This document shows positions 1-11,824 of a stretch of DNA of 64,000 nucleotides, piece by piece (positions within the stretch are counted from its first letter, which is position 1; each line of letters opens with the position of its first letter). The position numbers and the translations under genes are program-made. The DNA lies in contig OZ026607.1 of NCBI GenBank assembly GCA_964020085.1, positions 5,705,779-5,769,778 on the forward strand. Reading direction: 5' to 3'. The DNA comes from Micromussa lordhowensis. Lineage: Eukaryota > Cnidaria > Anthozoa > Scleractinia > Lobophylliidae. The notes under the pieces were generated by a model. It ran no database searches. It was given only the letters and a program-made list of their open reading frames with translations, and had not been told where the DNA came from.

Positions 1-29
1 TACTAATGCTTAAAAATGCACCAGAATTT

Positions 30-2640
30 TTTTTTTTGAATAATTTATTCTTTGATTTATTCTTTATTTATTCTTTATTCTTCTTTACAATATTACATAC
101 ATAACTTATTTAATGACGGTAATTGACAAAAATTGCTTTACATTATTTATAACACGCAAATTACTTACAATACACTTTTGGTTATATTAGAATACTAAAT
201 CTGCTTAAAATAAAACCTTACGAAAGTTGAAAATATACTTACTAGCTATTAAAAGGCTATGAATCAAATAAGTTGAGAAAAAACAAAGGTAAAAGAACAA
301 AAAAAGAGGAAACAGAAGCACACACATGTGTACGTGTCGTGTGGTGCTTTTTTGTTTTGTTTTATTTGCTAAGATTGGTACTGATTGAGAAAGTTGTGTT
401 TACAAGATGATTTGTAATTTACATCTGCTCTTCTCTATAGACAATTTAATCTTGAGGTATGCAAGGAAGGCCTCGAAGTAGTAGTTTTCTTCATCTCTTG
501 AAGCACAATAGATGTAATATTTTGCAATTATTAAGCAGAGGTTTAAACCGCGTTGTTGGCTGAAATCTTTTGTAAAGCCATAGATTATGGTTTCCTCATT
601 CAATTCGATAAAGTCGCCATTTTTAACATTCCACCAACGAGAAAAGCTTTGCCAGAAGGTCTGCACGTTCGGACAAGGAACAAAAAGATGGGTCAGGGTT
701 TGTTTTTGATCACAGAGATGACATTTATCATGCTGTGCAATTTTATCTCTGAATAGAGTAGCATTGGTTGGCAAGATGTGGTGCACAATTTTAAATTGGA
801 AAATGGCGAGTCTTATATCTTTGGTCACATTGAAGGGAATATTATAAATAGTACTGATTGCTTGCTCGTCGAGATTTGCTTGCAACATTCTTCTCTCAGC
901 TGTAGGAGGTTCAAATTTCTGACTGATAAGAAGTCGAGAAACTGATTTACAGGAAAGCTTGCTTAAAGGTATTTTCCCAACGTATTCTAAGTTCGTAGGT
1001 GTATTTGGGTTAGATTCTTTTAACAAGCGAATCCATTTTTGAGGAATTGCGTTGCATATGCCGTAATATGTGAGAAAATTAGTTTTGATTGCGAAGTTGC
1101 GGCAAAAGTCATTGAAAGTTAAGAAGTTACTTTCACAAAAAATGTCTTTGACTCTAATTACTCCTGCCATATGCCAACTTTGGTAATAAACGGAAAACTT
1201 TTCGATTTTGATAAAGCGGTTATTCCACAAGATTTCGTTTAGTATTTGTTCTTTGCTTTCTGGAGTATGTTGGTTTATCGTCTGCCAGGTATGCAAGATA
1301 TCTTTGTAAATATTAATGGGTATAGACACTTTAAGACACTTTAAGTCGTAGTTACATTCCAATAAAAAAGAAATCCCTGCCTCTTTTAAAAACGAAAGAG
1401 GTATGTGGCTCCAACTTGCGTTACCGCTACTTTCATGTAGCCTTTTTATCCAAGTGACCTTAAGGGCGTTGATCATTATTTCGAAATCTGGTAGGTCTAA
1501 GCCACCTTTAATTTTCGGACCAATCATAGTGGTGTGTTTGATTTTAGGCTTTGTTTGCCAAACAAACTCAGAGATAGCAGTTTTGACCGAGGATGCAAAT
1601 TCTAGAGGGAAGGTGAGTACAGATGTATTGTAGACAAGCTTGGAGAGGGCAAGGCTCTTAAGAATGGTTATTCGACCATACAAGGTAAGACTTCGTGACC
1701 GCCAAAGATTTAGCAGTTTTTTCATCGAGTTTAATTTTTTCTCAAAATTCTTTTTGAAAGAAATATGTTCATTATAAGTGAAATAGATTCCTAGTGCATA
1801 TATAGGTTCCGAAGGCCAAGCTATACCAAAAGGTGTCGAGGTGTTGTATCTACATGACCCTAGCCACATTCCTTCAGTTTTGGACTTATTCAATTCTAAG
1901 CCTGAAACGTCACGGAAGATGCGCAAAGTTTCAAAAGGGTTTTCCGCCGACTTTGCGTCAGACACGAAAGCAGTAGTATCATCCGCATATTGAGATATTT
2001 TATATTCCTTATTATAGATTTGTATTCCCTTAATATTATTATTATTTCTGATTGCCTGTGCTAAAATTTCCGCGCAAAGAACAAAGAGGATACCGGATAG
2101 AGGGCAGCCTTGTCTGACTCCTCTTTGAAGGTTAAAAAACTCTGAAGCGTACCCGTTGTTAATCACACAGCTGCTGATATCGGTATAGAACGTCCTAATC
2201 CATTACTTCCGAATTTGTGGACCGAAGTTAAAGCCTTCTAGAACTTTGGCTAAGAAATTCCAATCTACGGAATCAAAAGCTTTTTGAAAATCGATGAAAA
2301 TTGCCATGCCAGGTATGTTTTCTAAGGCTGTTATTTTCATTATGTCTTTAACTAGCCTAATATTCTGTCCGATGTAACGGCCTTTAACATATCCGGTTTG
2401 GTCCTCTTAGGAAGAACTTTGGAGATTCTACCTGCTATAGTCTTCGTTACTATTTTGTAGTCAATGTTAAGAAGGGATATTGGTCTCCAGTTTTCCAAGT
2501 AGAGCTTGTTTTTCCGCTTCTTGGGCACAACTTTGATTATACCTTGTCTCTGGGTTATATTGAGATGGCCGTATGTCAAAGCTTGATTAAATCATGATAG
2601 GAGAAATTTGTACTAGTTTATAACTAAATGTAGCGATTTT
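30..2640 (-). mobile_element. 5'-truncated L1-type LINE
   Basis: This is a non-LTR retrotransposon on the minus strand. The coding part is at about 400-2625, and the low-coordinate end (about 30-80) is an AT-rich tail of imperfect GAATAAA-like repeats, as expected for a LINE 3' end. On the high-coordinate side, recognisable protein similarity stops near 2625, next to a T-rich tract, so the endonuclease and ORF1 regions are missing. The L1/Tx1-type call rests on the RT motifs plus a C-terminal CCHC finger. It lies just outside the left edge of the tandem duplication. Confidence is high for LINE, moderate for clade and exact ends. Confidence 0.85.
400..2625 (-). pseudogene. Broken L1-like ORF2 (reverse transcriptase, C-terminal half)
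   Basis: The frame is open from 2202 down to 400 and encodes the rear of an L1-type ORF2. Visible motifs in order: WRPISLLNIDYKI (RT fingers), FIDFQKAFDSVDW (palm A, near 2260-2300), GVRQGCPLSG, QYADD (palm C, catalytic aspartates intact), a long thumb/linker, and a C-terminal CHLC...H...C finger (C-x2-C-x7-H-x4-C). Breaks: a TAA stop at 2203-2205 between palm A and the GVRQGCPLS block, a frameshift near 2400-2415 before DQTGYVKGRYIGQN, and another stop near 2590. Known for the family: RT copies the element RNA at a nicked target. Inferred: this copy is dead because it is truncated and interrupted. Confidence 0.88.
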
Positions 2641-2984
2641 TTTTTTGTCCATACATCGTCTGTAAAATTACAACACGATGTTTCCAAATGCATCCAAATG
2701 CGGAAAACAATTAAGGTTTCAAAAACGTTTCAGCCTGACCAACCATGAACATTTTTCGCAATTATCCGAAATTTAAATAAGCCAACGAGGCCATTTCTCC
2801 AACTAATAGTTGTTGAAGTTTTCAGCGGTGAGACATTCAGACGAGGCGAAAACTTGGTCAATACAAAGCCTTTTTGTAGCGCCTTTTTAATAATACGCTC
2901 TTCTTTTATATAAGATCGTCTAATTTTGGAGCTAAGGCTGAACGTTATTCTTTTTTCGTGATTTGAGGCGGAAAATACTCTTAA

Positions 2985-3354
2985 GGCGGGGTAAACATGA
3001 ATAGGTGTGAAATTTGAAGTAATATAAAAAAGGAAATTGTTAGGATTAAGATGGCTTGGAAACACTACCAAACAGTTGACCCCGCAAAAGAGAGCCCCAG
3101 GTTGCTAGGGGACTGTTTGGTATCGGTCTACTAATTCTTCACTTCAAATTTCAATTCATATTTTCCTCAATTTAACCTTTCCTTTGAGAAAAAATATCTC
3201 TTTCCCAAAATTCACCCAAATATTAACACAAAACCGCCAAACAGTGACTAATGAGATAAGCAGAGAGATTTAGTGTCGCTTGAAACGTGACCGAGATATT
3301 GGCAGAAAGGCCGTGTTAAGGAACCTCAAAACAGCCTTCACGTTTACCCCCGCC
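2985..3354. mobile_element. TTAA-flanked MITE (370 bp) with empty site in unit 2
   Basis: Bounded by TTAA at 2981-2984 and 3355-3358, with inverted ends GGCGGGGTAAAC...TGAA and TTCA...GTTTACCCCCGCC. The paralogous position in unit 2 (near 24093-24100) reads straight through with one TTAA. TTAA duplication is typical of piggyBac-type transposition. No transposase ORF is visible, so it is non-autonomous. The ends do not look like the usual piggyBac CCC start, so the superfamily is provisional. Confidence 0.85.
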
Positions 3355-3359
3355 TTAAG

Positions 3360-6300
3360 ATGTTGTTAAATTTACATGATATATACACAGTATTTCAATA
3401 AATGCTGAAGACTTGCTGAGAGGAAAACTACCGTGATAATACTTCAGACTTTGTATCACCTGATGACTTTGATGGTGTGGAAGTTATTTTGGAACAATTA
3501 TAAATAAGAACTTCTGATTATTACAAACCGAGATATGTGTAATAAGAAAACCATTGTTAATGTTTTACAAAACATGCCCTTAAGCATTTGGGTTAATTTG
3601 GGTTAATAAAACGGACTGGAAAATTCGAGTCGGAAAGCCAGGTTATGTGTTTATTTTAAGAAATTAAATGATGTTGTCACCATAGTCTGCGTATTTTGAG
3701 AGTGGAAAAGTTGAATTTTTTAAATAAATGAATATCATAAACATTTTGCTCATTGGGTTTGTTAAATTAGAAAGAAACCAACGGTTTCTTAACGTGAAAT
3801 AATTTCTAAAGACAGTCAGTTCGTTTCGTTCTCACTCGACTGCCGACGAGACTGCTCGAGTAATTTTTGTTCTTCTTCCTGCTTCTCGTACCTGTTCACG
3901 GTCTCGACAAGATTTTTTGGTACTTATCTTTCACCCTGTCACGTAAAATATGGAATTTCTTCCGGTTTTCCAATAGCTGGCAACTTAGAATTGAAGGCAA
4001 GTGTAAAATGTGGCGTAAAATGTAGTAACAAGAATACGTACTGAGCTAGAGTCGTCTCCTTGAGTTAATGTCTTCGTTTATAGTACGTACTCTTCCGAGA
4101 AAGTCCAAATCTTCTCAACAGCTTAGCTCCTTGTGAAGAACTGAATATTGTCTGTTGCATACGAAATTGACATCTGTGAATTTGAAAAGTCATATTACTG
4201 AAGCTCAAGTTGCAACTGCCAATACCTGCAGGTCCTTGTAGAGACTGAAAACCAGCGTCCACCTGCATTTATCTGGGGTACGCTTCTTAATATTTACTTA
4301 ACGAAAAATTTTCATCGAGTGGGAAAAACTGAAAATTTGTCCTTATGCTAGGGATTTTAAGAAACTTCAGACCATTCAAAAATTAATGTCAACTCTAACA
4401 AACTGACTAGCTCTTCCCGTTCCCAATGTCATCTGTCATCTGCACTTAGGGGAATTCAATATCATTTCAGTTCGGAAATGTTTTCAGCGAAAATTGAGCT
4501 CCAAATGAAAAGGCCAAACATGACAATAAAAAAGAACTTAAAACACTTTGAAAACTGATATTTTCGCACTAATGTGACATCTCAAGCAAACATGTTATTA
4601 ATACGTTCAAATTGGTGTTCAAATAGTGTTTAATTATCGTTCATTGACGAGTGAAAAGCTTGTTCAAATACAACGGTGCTAACAGAGGATAAAAGAGTGC
4701 CGTGAATTTGAAATACCTAGCTATTTGTTAAATGAAATTTGAAAAATTAAAAGCTATGAAACTGATTATTGATACAGGAAAATTACAATAAACGAGCACA
4801 GTTGTTAACAAAAGAATATGAATTAGGGTGTACTAGGCAAGTTAGTCACCTGCTTCTAAGGGAATTATTGTTTTGCTTCGGAAATCAGCTTTTTTTTTCA
4901 TTAAAACTGAGTACCAAGACGACGAAACCATTGAAAGAGCTTAATTTAAAACGAAACTGCAGGTTGTCAGATTATAGTTACATTTCAAGCTCATGCGATA
5001 ATTATTGGAGAAATATTGGAATCGGAATACTGCTTAATATTAAAGTAATATTTCCAACTACTCTTCCGAGATAGTCCAAATCTTCTCGACAGCTTAGCTT
5101 CCTGTGGAGAACTGAATCTTGCCTGTTGCTTTCTGTCTTGATTTAAGAAGGCCTAATAATGAAATTGTTGAATACCAAATTGACGGCTGTAACAAGTTTG
5201 AAAAGTCCTATCATTGAAGCTCAAACTACAATTGCCAATCCCTGCTGGGACTTGTAGAGACTGAAAAACAGCGCGTGCCCACCTACACGGTTTTGGGGCA
5301 GGCATCTTAATCTTTACTTAAAAGAAAAAAAAATTCGTTTGAAATAATCTCAGGATAATTTTATAAGTTCCTGATTAAAAAATAAAAGAAGAACATTCGA
5401 CATTTCCTCGACTTGAAACTGAGTTAAAGAACATTAAATTGTTTAAAATACCTGATGGGCTTTGTATGTAGACTTATAACTTTACTCTAGACAAATGCAG
5501 TTGCGCATGCGCTCTTTTTCATTTTCAATACGTGCAGGTACGACTCGACAACTGAATACTGAGCTTTAATAATACTTTTTCCAATAATGTGCTGTTTAAA
5601 ATATTAATGGGCGACTCTTACAGCGCAGAAAGCATCAGATTAATTTCATAGCTTTGCAAGTTTTACAAACAAAACTTGTTAAATTCCTTGATGGACTATT
5701 TGTTTTTGTTTCCCCAAATTGGTTTTCAACCAACTTATTGCTAAGGTTAACGTTTTTGTTTTCGAAGGTAAATTTCTTAAAAGTTTCCGATTTCAGTCTT
5801 ACAACGAGCCAAGCCGTTTTTTTATTTCGAAAGTGGTTATTTTCTGATTTATAGAACCTAGACAAATGCAGCTACGGGTGCGTGTTTTCATGTTCAAGAC
5901 GGACAGGTACGTGGCAACTGTAAACTGTAAACTGAGCTTTAATAATACTTTTTCCAATAATGCGATGTTCAATAGCTACAAAATATTGGGCGGCTCTTAC
6001 AGCGCACAAAGCATCAGATTACTTTCATTTCTTTGCAAGTTTTACAAACAAAACTTGTTAAATTCCTTGATGGACGATTTGTTTTTATTTCCCCAAAATG
6101 GTTTTCAGCCAACTTATTGCTAAGGTTAACGTTTTCATTTTCGAAGGTAAATTTCTTAAAAGTGTCCGATTTCAGCCTTACAACGAGCCAAGCCATTTTT
6201 TATTTGGAAAGGGTTATTTCTGGCAGCCAGTAGTGATACATATCAATAAGTAATAGCTACAAACAATAGCCTTTTGTAAATGTATGTAAATATTCAATTA

Positions 6301-8560
6301 GCTTTGTTTTTCATAATTGTAGTTTTATTTCAGTAATGATTAAGGCTAATGCTGATACAGGAAAATTACAATAAACGAGCACAGTTGTTAACAAAATAAT
6401 ATGAAGTAGGGTGTACTAGGCAAGTTAGTCACCTGCTTCTAAGGGAAGTATAGTTTCGCTTCGGAAATCAGCTTTTTTTACATTAAAACTGAGTACCAAG
6501 ACGACGAAACCATTGAAAGAGCTTAATTTAAAACGAAACTGCAGGTTGTCAGATTATAGTTACATTTCAAGCTCATGCGATAATTATTGGAGAAATATTG
6601 GAATCGCAATACTGCTTAATATTAAAGTAATATTTCCAGCTACTCTTCCGAGAAAGTCCAAAACTTCTCGACAGCTTAGCTTCCTGTGGAGAACTGAATC
6701 TTGCCTGCTGCTTTGAGTCTCGATGATTTAATAATGAAATTGTTGAATACCAAAATGACGGCTGTAACAAGTTTGAAAAGTCCTATCATTGAAGCTCAAA
6801 CTACAATTGCCAATCCCTGGGACTTGTAGAGACTGAAAAACAGCGCATGCCCACCTACACGTTTTTGGGGCAGGCATCTTAATATTTACTTGAAGAAAAA
6901 ATCATTTTGTCGTTAAAACGTTTTAAAACGAAATATTTAAAGATCTTTATTTATAGCATATTTAGATCAGTTAGCAGTTTTACTAAAACAATCAGATTAT
7001 TCACTCTCGACTTCTGTGAGGTAAGAATTGATGACGCCGACGTTTTCTCGTTTTTCTTAAGTTTCAGAGGAAACGATTTAGAGACGTTACCGAATAATGG
7101 AATTTCTTTAAAATAACGAAAGAAGGTCATTCTCCGTTACTTGACTTAAAGAACTTTAAATTGTTTAAAATACTGATGAGCGCTTAGAAACGACTGCTAA
7201 TCCAAATGACAATTCATTAAAGCGCCAATTTTGCTAAAACGTGAAATTTAAACTACAGGTTAAGAAATAATCTCAGGATAATTTTATAAGTTCCTGATTA
7301 AAAAATAAAAGAAGAACGTTCGACATTTCCTCGACTTGAACCTGAGTTAAAGAACATTAAATTGTTTAAAATATATGGGCTTTGTATGTAGACTTAACTT
7401 TACTCTAGACAAATGCAGTTGCGCATACGCTCTTTTTCATGTTCAATACGTGCAGGAAGGTCTCGACAACTGAAAACTGAGCTTTAATAATAATAAGGCT
7501 AATGTTGATACAGGAAAATTACAACAAACGAGCACAGTTGTTAACGAAAGAATATGAATTAGGGTGTACTAGGCAAGTTAGTCACCTGCTTCTAAGGGAA
7601 TTATTGTTTCGTTTCGGAAATCGGCTTTTTTTTATTAAAGCTGAGTACGAAGACGACGAAACGTGACCATTTGAAAGACCTTAACATAACACGAACGCTA
7701 AAGGCTGTCAAATTGTAGTTACATTTCAAGCTCAATAATTATTGGAGAAATATTGGAATCGGAATATTACTTAATTATCATTCATTGTTATTGAAGTAAT
7801 ATCCCATCTTCTGAGATAGTCCAAATCTTATCAACAGCTTAGCTTCCTTTCGAGAACTTGATTTAAGAAGGTCTAATGATGAAATTGTTGAATACAAAAT
7901 CGATAGCTGTAACAAGTTTGAAAAGTGCTATTATTGAAGCTCAAATACTGCCAATCCCTGCTGGCACTTGTAGAGACTGAAAAACAGCGCATGCCCACCT
8001 ACAGTTATTTGGGGTACGCGTCTTAATATTTACTTAACGAAATTTAAACACAGGGAAATAATTTAAAAATCTTTACTTAAAACACATTTAGATCAGTTAG
8101 CAGTTTTACTAAAACAACAAGATTGTTCGCTCTCGACTTCAGTGAGGTAAGACTTGAGGACGCCGACGTTTTCTCGTTTTTCGAAAGTTTTAGAGGAACC
8201 GATTTAGAAACATTATACTGAATAATGGAATTTCTTAAAAGAACGAAAGAAGGTCATTCTCCGTTATTTAAAAACTGATGAGCGTTTGCAAACGACCGCT
8301 AATTGAAATGAAAATTCATTCAGCGCCAATTTTGCTAAAGCGTGAAATTTAAACTATAGGTTAAGAAATAATCTCAGTGTCAATTTATGACCAATGTCTT
8401 TATAAAATAACGACGTTTCCCCATTTTTTCTTAAATTTAAGGGGACCATTTAGAAAAATTTCGCAGGATAATTTGATAAGTTCCTGAATAAAAAATAAAA
8501 GAAGAACATTCGACAATTCAATCTTTCGCCTGGGCGAGCAGTGCTCGAGCCGGATGCTTC
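3360..8560. repeat. Complex internal repeat array, unit 1
   Basis: A run of sub-repeats without a believable gene. One recurring landmark, beginning GATACAGGAAAATTACAA, occurs at about 4771, 6354 and 7507. A second landmark (CTTTAATAATACTTTTTCC) occurs near 5565 and 5938. All ORFs are short, appear on both strands and shift frame between copies. Function unknown; probably a low-copy satellite-like repeat or remnants of a larger element. Confidence 0.75.
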
Positions 8561-8748
8561 ATATATCCGGGCTGAATTTCTATGAGGTGCTAGGTGATTC
8601 GGCCTTTAGCCGCATCAACACTTCTCGTGCTCATAACCTTATTCTTAAAGTGCAACTACCCCCCCCCCCGCCCCACCCAATTTTTTTTTCGCTTATACAA
8701 ATCTCCTTATTTTTCTGATCGCCACTGCGAACAAATCATCGTTGTACC

Positions 8749-8756
8749 TACATGTA
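8749..8756. other. Probable excision scar of a pogo-like MITE
   Basis: Unit 1 has TACATGTA here, between flanks that in unit 2 surround a 185-bp TA-flanked element at 33645-33829. A never-occupied site should read as a single TA. The extra CATG equals the first two and last two bases of the element (CA...TG), as left by imprecise cut-and-paste excision. Inference from one paralogous pair. Confidence 0.6.
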
Positions 8757-8990
8757 TTTTGGTTAATTTTCATCGAAAAAAAAAAATATACATCGTAGTC
8801 GTCCTATCGGAGCTAGAATCCGAATTGTATCGCTAGATGATACATTTTTTCGTTTAAAAGTCTTGTCCATTTTTAATAAAATATGAAGCACAAATACCCC
8901 AAAGATGTTTTCACAGCGCTCGAAACCCAGTCAAACGTGTCTTGAGTGTTTTGAGCCTTGTCTTTCGATGACGACACAAGAAGCCCGATC

Positions 8991-9228
8991 CAGGGGCCCA
9001 TTTCTCGAAGGTCCCGAAAATTTTTCGCACCCGGAAAGCCATAGCGAAATCTCGTAGCTTATGATTACAGAGCTGTTTTATTCACATGTTCTTAATATAA
9101 AAAGAGGTTCTCTTCACACAAGAACTTTCAGGCGTATACACTTCTCCGTTTTCAGATACAGATGAACTAAAAATGGCTTTACGGGCCCGAAATGTTTCCG
9201 GGGCTTTCGATCGAGAAATGGGCCCCTG
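8991..9228. mobile_element. MITE with CAGGGGCCC inverted ends (238 bp)
   Basis: Ends are CAGGGGCCCATTTCTCGA and its near-reverse complement TCGAGAAATGGGCCCCTG. No ORF. CAGGG ends recall hAT elements, but I do not see a clean 8-bp target duplication, so the superfamily is open. The same insertion is at 34066-34303 in unit 2, so it predates the duplication. Confidence 0.78.
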
Positions 9229-9782
9229 ATCCTACTTTGTCGGTCGTGGGGCAGAAAATAATCACTTTAAGAATCTTACTGTAAAAATTCAAACATTTAT
9301 TATACAAATTGGCTGAGATATCCTTGTTTATCATGTTTGATGAAAATGCGGTTGAGTGACTGACGTCATCACTTGGCTAATTTGCATATTTTAAAAACTT
9401 GAATATCTCTGGAACGAAAAGAGATCAGTTGAAAACAGTAAACAGCATTTTTACTCCTGTACCAACTAGTTGTTTGTGTCTTAAATTGGCTCAGATTGGA
9501 AAGATGCGATTTTCGTCATAGTGGCACTTTAAACGCCTGTAGAGTCGCGGGGATTTTATCAATCGAGAAAATTTGGGATAACTATTAGAAATTTGGGGGT
9601 TAGTCGCACTTTAATGGTTTTTCACTGTATGATGTGGAAAATACTATTTCTTGACAATTTCTGGCACAATGACAACTTAATCTGTCAAACGCGGTCTGTT
9701 TAGTACAGTTGATATTTGTTCGCATTTGTTTTGGTTTTCAGACATAAGTGATTGGCTTAAAAAAACCGCGTCACTTTGTTAT

Positions 9783-9937
9783 TAGCCTGTTCTAGGCTCT
9801 CGGTTAGTGGTGACTATCGTAGCGGGACCTGGTAGAAAAAAAGAGAGGTTTCCGCTGATCCCGCTCGTTGCTGATCCCGCTCGTTGCCCGCCCGTGTTTT
9901 TGACCGTCCCCACTGACCGAGAGCCTGGAACAGGCTA
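9783..9937. mobile_element. 155-bp MITE with 9-bp target duplication
   Basis: Ends TAGCCTGTTCTAGGCTCTCG and CGAGAGCCTGGAACAGGCTA are inverted repeats. They are flanked by perfect direct repeats CTTTGTTAT at 9774-9782 and 9938-9946. A 9-bp duplication fits a Mutator-like (MULE) mechanism. Contains a short internal direct repeat of CTGATCCCGCTCGTTG. No coding capacity. Confidence 0.82.
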
Positions 9938-9963
9938 CTTTGTTATCCATTCACACTAGCGCA

Positions 9964-11816
9964 CAGGGCGCTTATACGTAGGGCGGTGAAACGAGCGGGT
10001 CCGAGCAAAAAGGTGTGATGCAGTAGACTGGGGTCTACTAAAACGAGGAGATTCCTTACTTACACACTCGAACTTAGAATAGTTAGATGTCTAAAGAATT
10101 TACACGAAACTCCCTTCTACGTGAATCGGCGAATTTTTTGCTGAATGTTTTGTTCTAAGGCAATGGGAAAAGGTGAGTTTTTCAGGGATGAAAACAGGAT
10201 CGACTTAAAATTTCACGCTGTGAATGAGTAAGATCTCGCGCTAGTTGTACGCGTAAGCTTTTGACATGAATAAAGTTTTTGCAAGAAAGCTCTCTTCTCT
10301 GGTATCGAGTTAATTTGTGAGTTTCTCAGGACAATGCTTAATCATAACCAAGTTCTGCTTTCGATTGTTTCTTATTCTTTCTACTTGTTTGGCGAGTTTG
10401 AAGAAGTTTTAATTTTGAAAGGAAAATCTGACGCGTATAAGTAGCTAATTTGCATAGTAGAGCGCGTGCACTTTCATGTCCGAGACGGTGTCAAAAACCG
10501 GTGTCTGACATTTGCAGACTGCAGACTGCAGACTGCAGACTGTAGACTTTTTAACTAAATACTGCATTCCCGTTTCCATTACTGATAGCTAACCGTAAAC
10601 AGGCTAACCGGAGTGCTATTCAGGCTAACCTGACTGATATTCAGGCTAACCAGATTGCTGTTTAGACCTAAATGCAGTCTGCAGTCTGCAGTCTGCAGTC
10701 TGCAGTCTGCAAATGTCAGACACCGGTCAAAAACACTTGACAAAATATTTTTTCGCCATCTGTTGTGCTGAAATGCTGCAACAGTTTGCGCTATAAGTAT
10801 AATAACATTATGTGTGTTTCTTCAACGTAGTGAAATTTTATACTGGGAAAATAAATCAGACAAGATAGAGAACTCAAACAACAGTTAAAAATTGTTATTC
10901 GGGTTGGTCAAAGAACGCGCTGCCGTAACTTTGCTTTAGTATCTCTGCTGTCTTTCCATATTTTCAGCTAGACTTTTAATATGTTGTCAAACATTCATCA
11001 GTGTTAACGTTAAACGCATTTGAAGCTAGAGTTGTTCGAGTTCGAGATTTTTAAATAAAAGCCGGCGTAATGGAAGTTCAGTTTGTCAGAATTTGTCATG
11101 CTTAGCTGCAAAACACACATCGGCGAACGCTCTTTTTCATCGATAACCAGGGATTTTTTTGGATTTTCACACAAACAAAACTGAGCAGTATTTAAAGACA
11201 AACGTTTTTGTGCCTTGATGAATCATCACGTGTTGCTTGCAATTCAGGCGAAACTCAAACTCGCAAACTGTTATTACTTTTCGGTCGCGATAGACTCTCG
11301 GCCAAAATCCCTGCAAAAGTGTGGTAAGAGTAGGAAAACTTTGAAGTTCTGAAACGCTGCTATATCCAAATATATCCAGTTGATTTTTTACTATGTTATG
11401 TAAAAGCTATTGATCTTCAACATATGTAAAATTTGGACTGGAGTAATGTGGAGTACTCTTTAAATGAGCAGCGGAGCACAACTTGGTCATGATAAGCGGG
11501 ACATTCCTGCATTCAACACAGTCTTATTTCACTCAAATTTGAGCAGCTTACGACGAAAATACTTAAGTGATGTTCCAAAAGACAAAATAGTATTGAGTTC
11601 GGGGCTAAAAATATCAAAGAGGCCTTTAAAAAGACGTTACTGGTAGCTTAAAAATAAAGAAAGAAAATGTCATTTCCGGTTTGTCGAGAGGAGATTTTTG
11701 GCAGCCATTAATTGCACCGGAAGCGCGGAAGGAGCGCTCGTGCCAGTCTTTCTCCGCATCACACATTGGACCAAGAGCGGACTGCCCGTTTCACCGCCCG
11801 GCCTTTTTCCGCCCTG
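9964..11816. mobile_element. hAT-like non-autonomous transposon (1.85 kb)
   Basis: Flanked by 8-bp duplications CTAGCGCA (9956-9963 and 11817-11824). Termini are CAGGGCG...GGGCGGTGAAACG, with the matching inverted sequence at the other end. Unit 2 has the empty site with one CTAGCGCA at 35031-35038. The 8-bp duplication and CAGGG start are hallmarks of hAT elements. Internal ORFs are short (63 codons or fewer) and unrelated to a transposase, so the element depends on an enzyme supplied elsewhere. It carries a nested MITE at 10498-10726. Confidence 0.88.
10498..10726. mobile_element. Nested foldback MITE with ACTGCAG-repeat arms
   Basis: Inverted ends CCGGTGTCTGACATTTGCAG and CTGCAAATGTCAGACACCGG, each continuing into tandem GACTGCA/AGTCTGC heptads. 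The core has three CAGGCTAACC repeats. Direct repeats TCAAAAA flank it (10491-10497 and 10727-10733). It lies inside the hAT-like element and is therefore a later insertion or was mobilised with it. Confidence 0.8.
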
Positions 11817-11824
11817 CTAGCGCA

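Noticed and set aside
5635..6233. 60-76-codon ORFs on both strands in the complex repeat arrays (also near 26406-26625)
   Set aside because: They occur on both strands of the same repeat, lack splice or start context, and vary in frame between copies.
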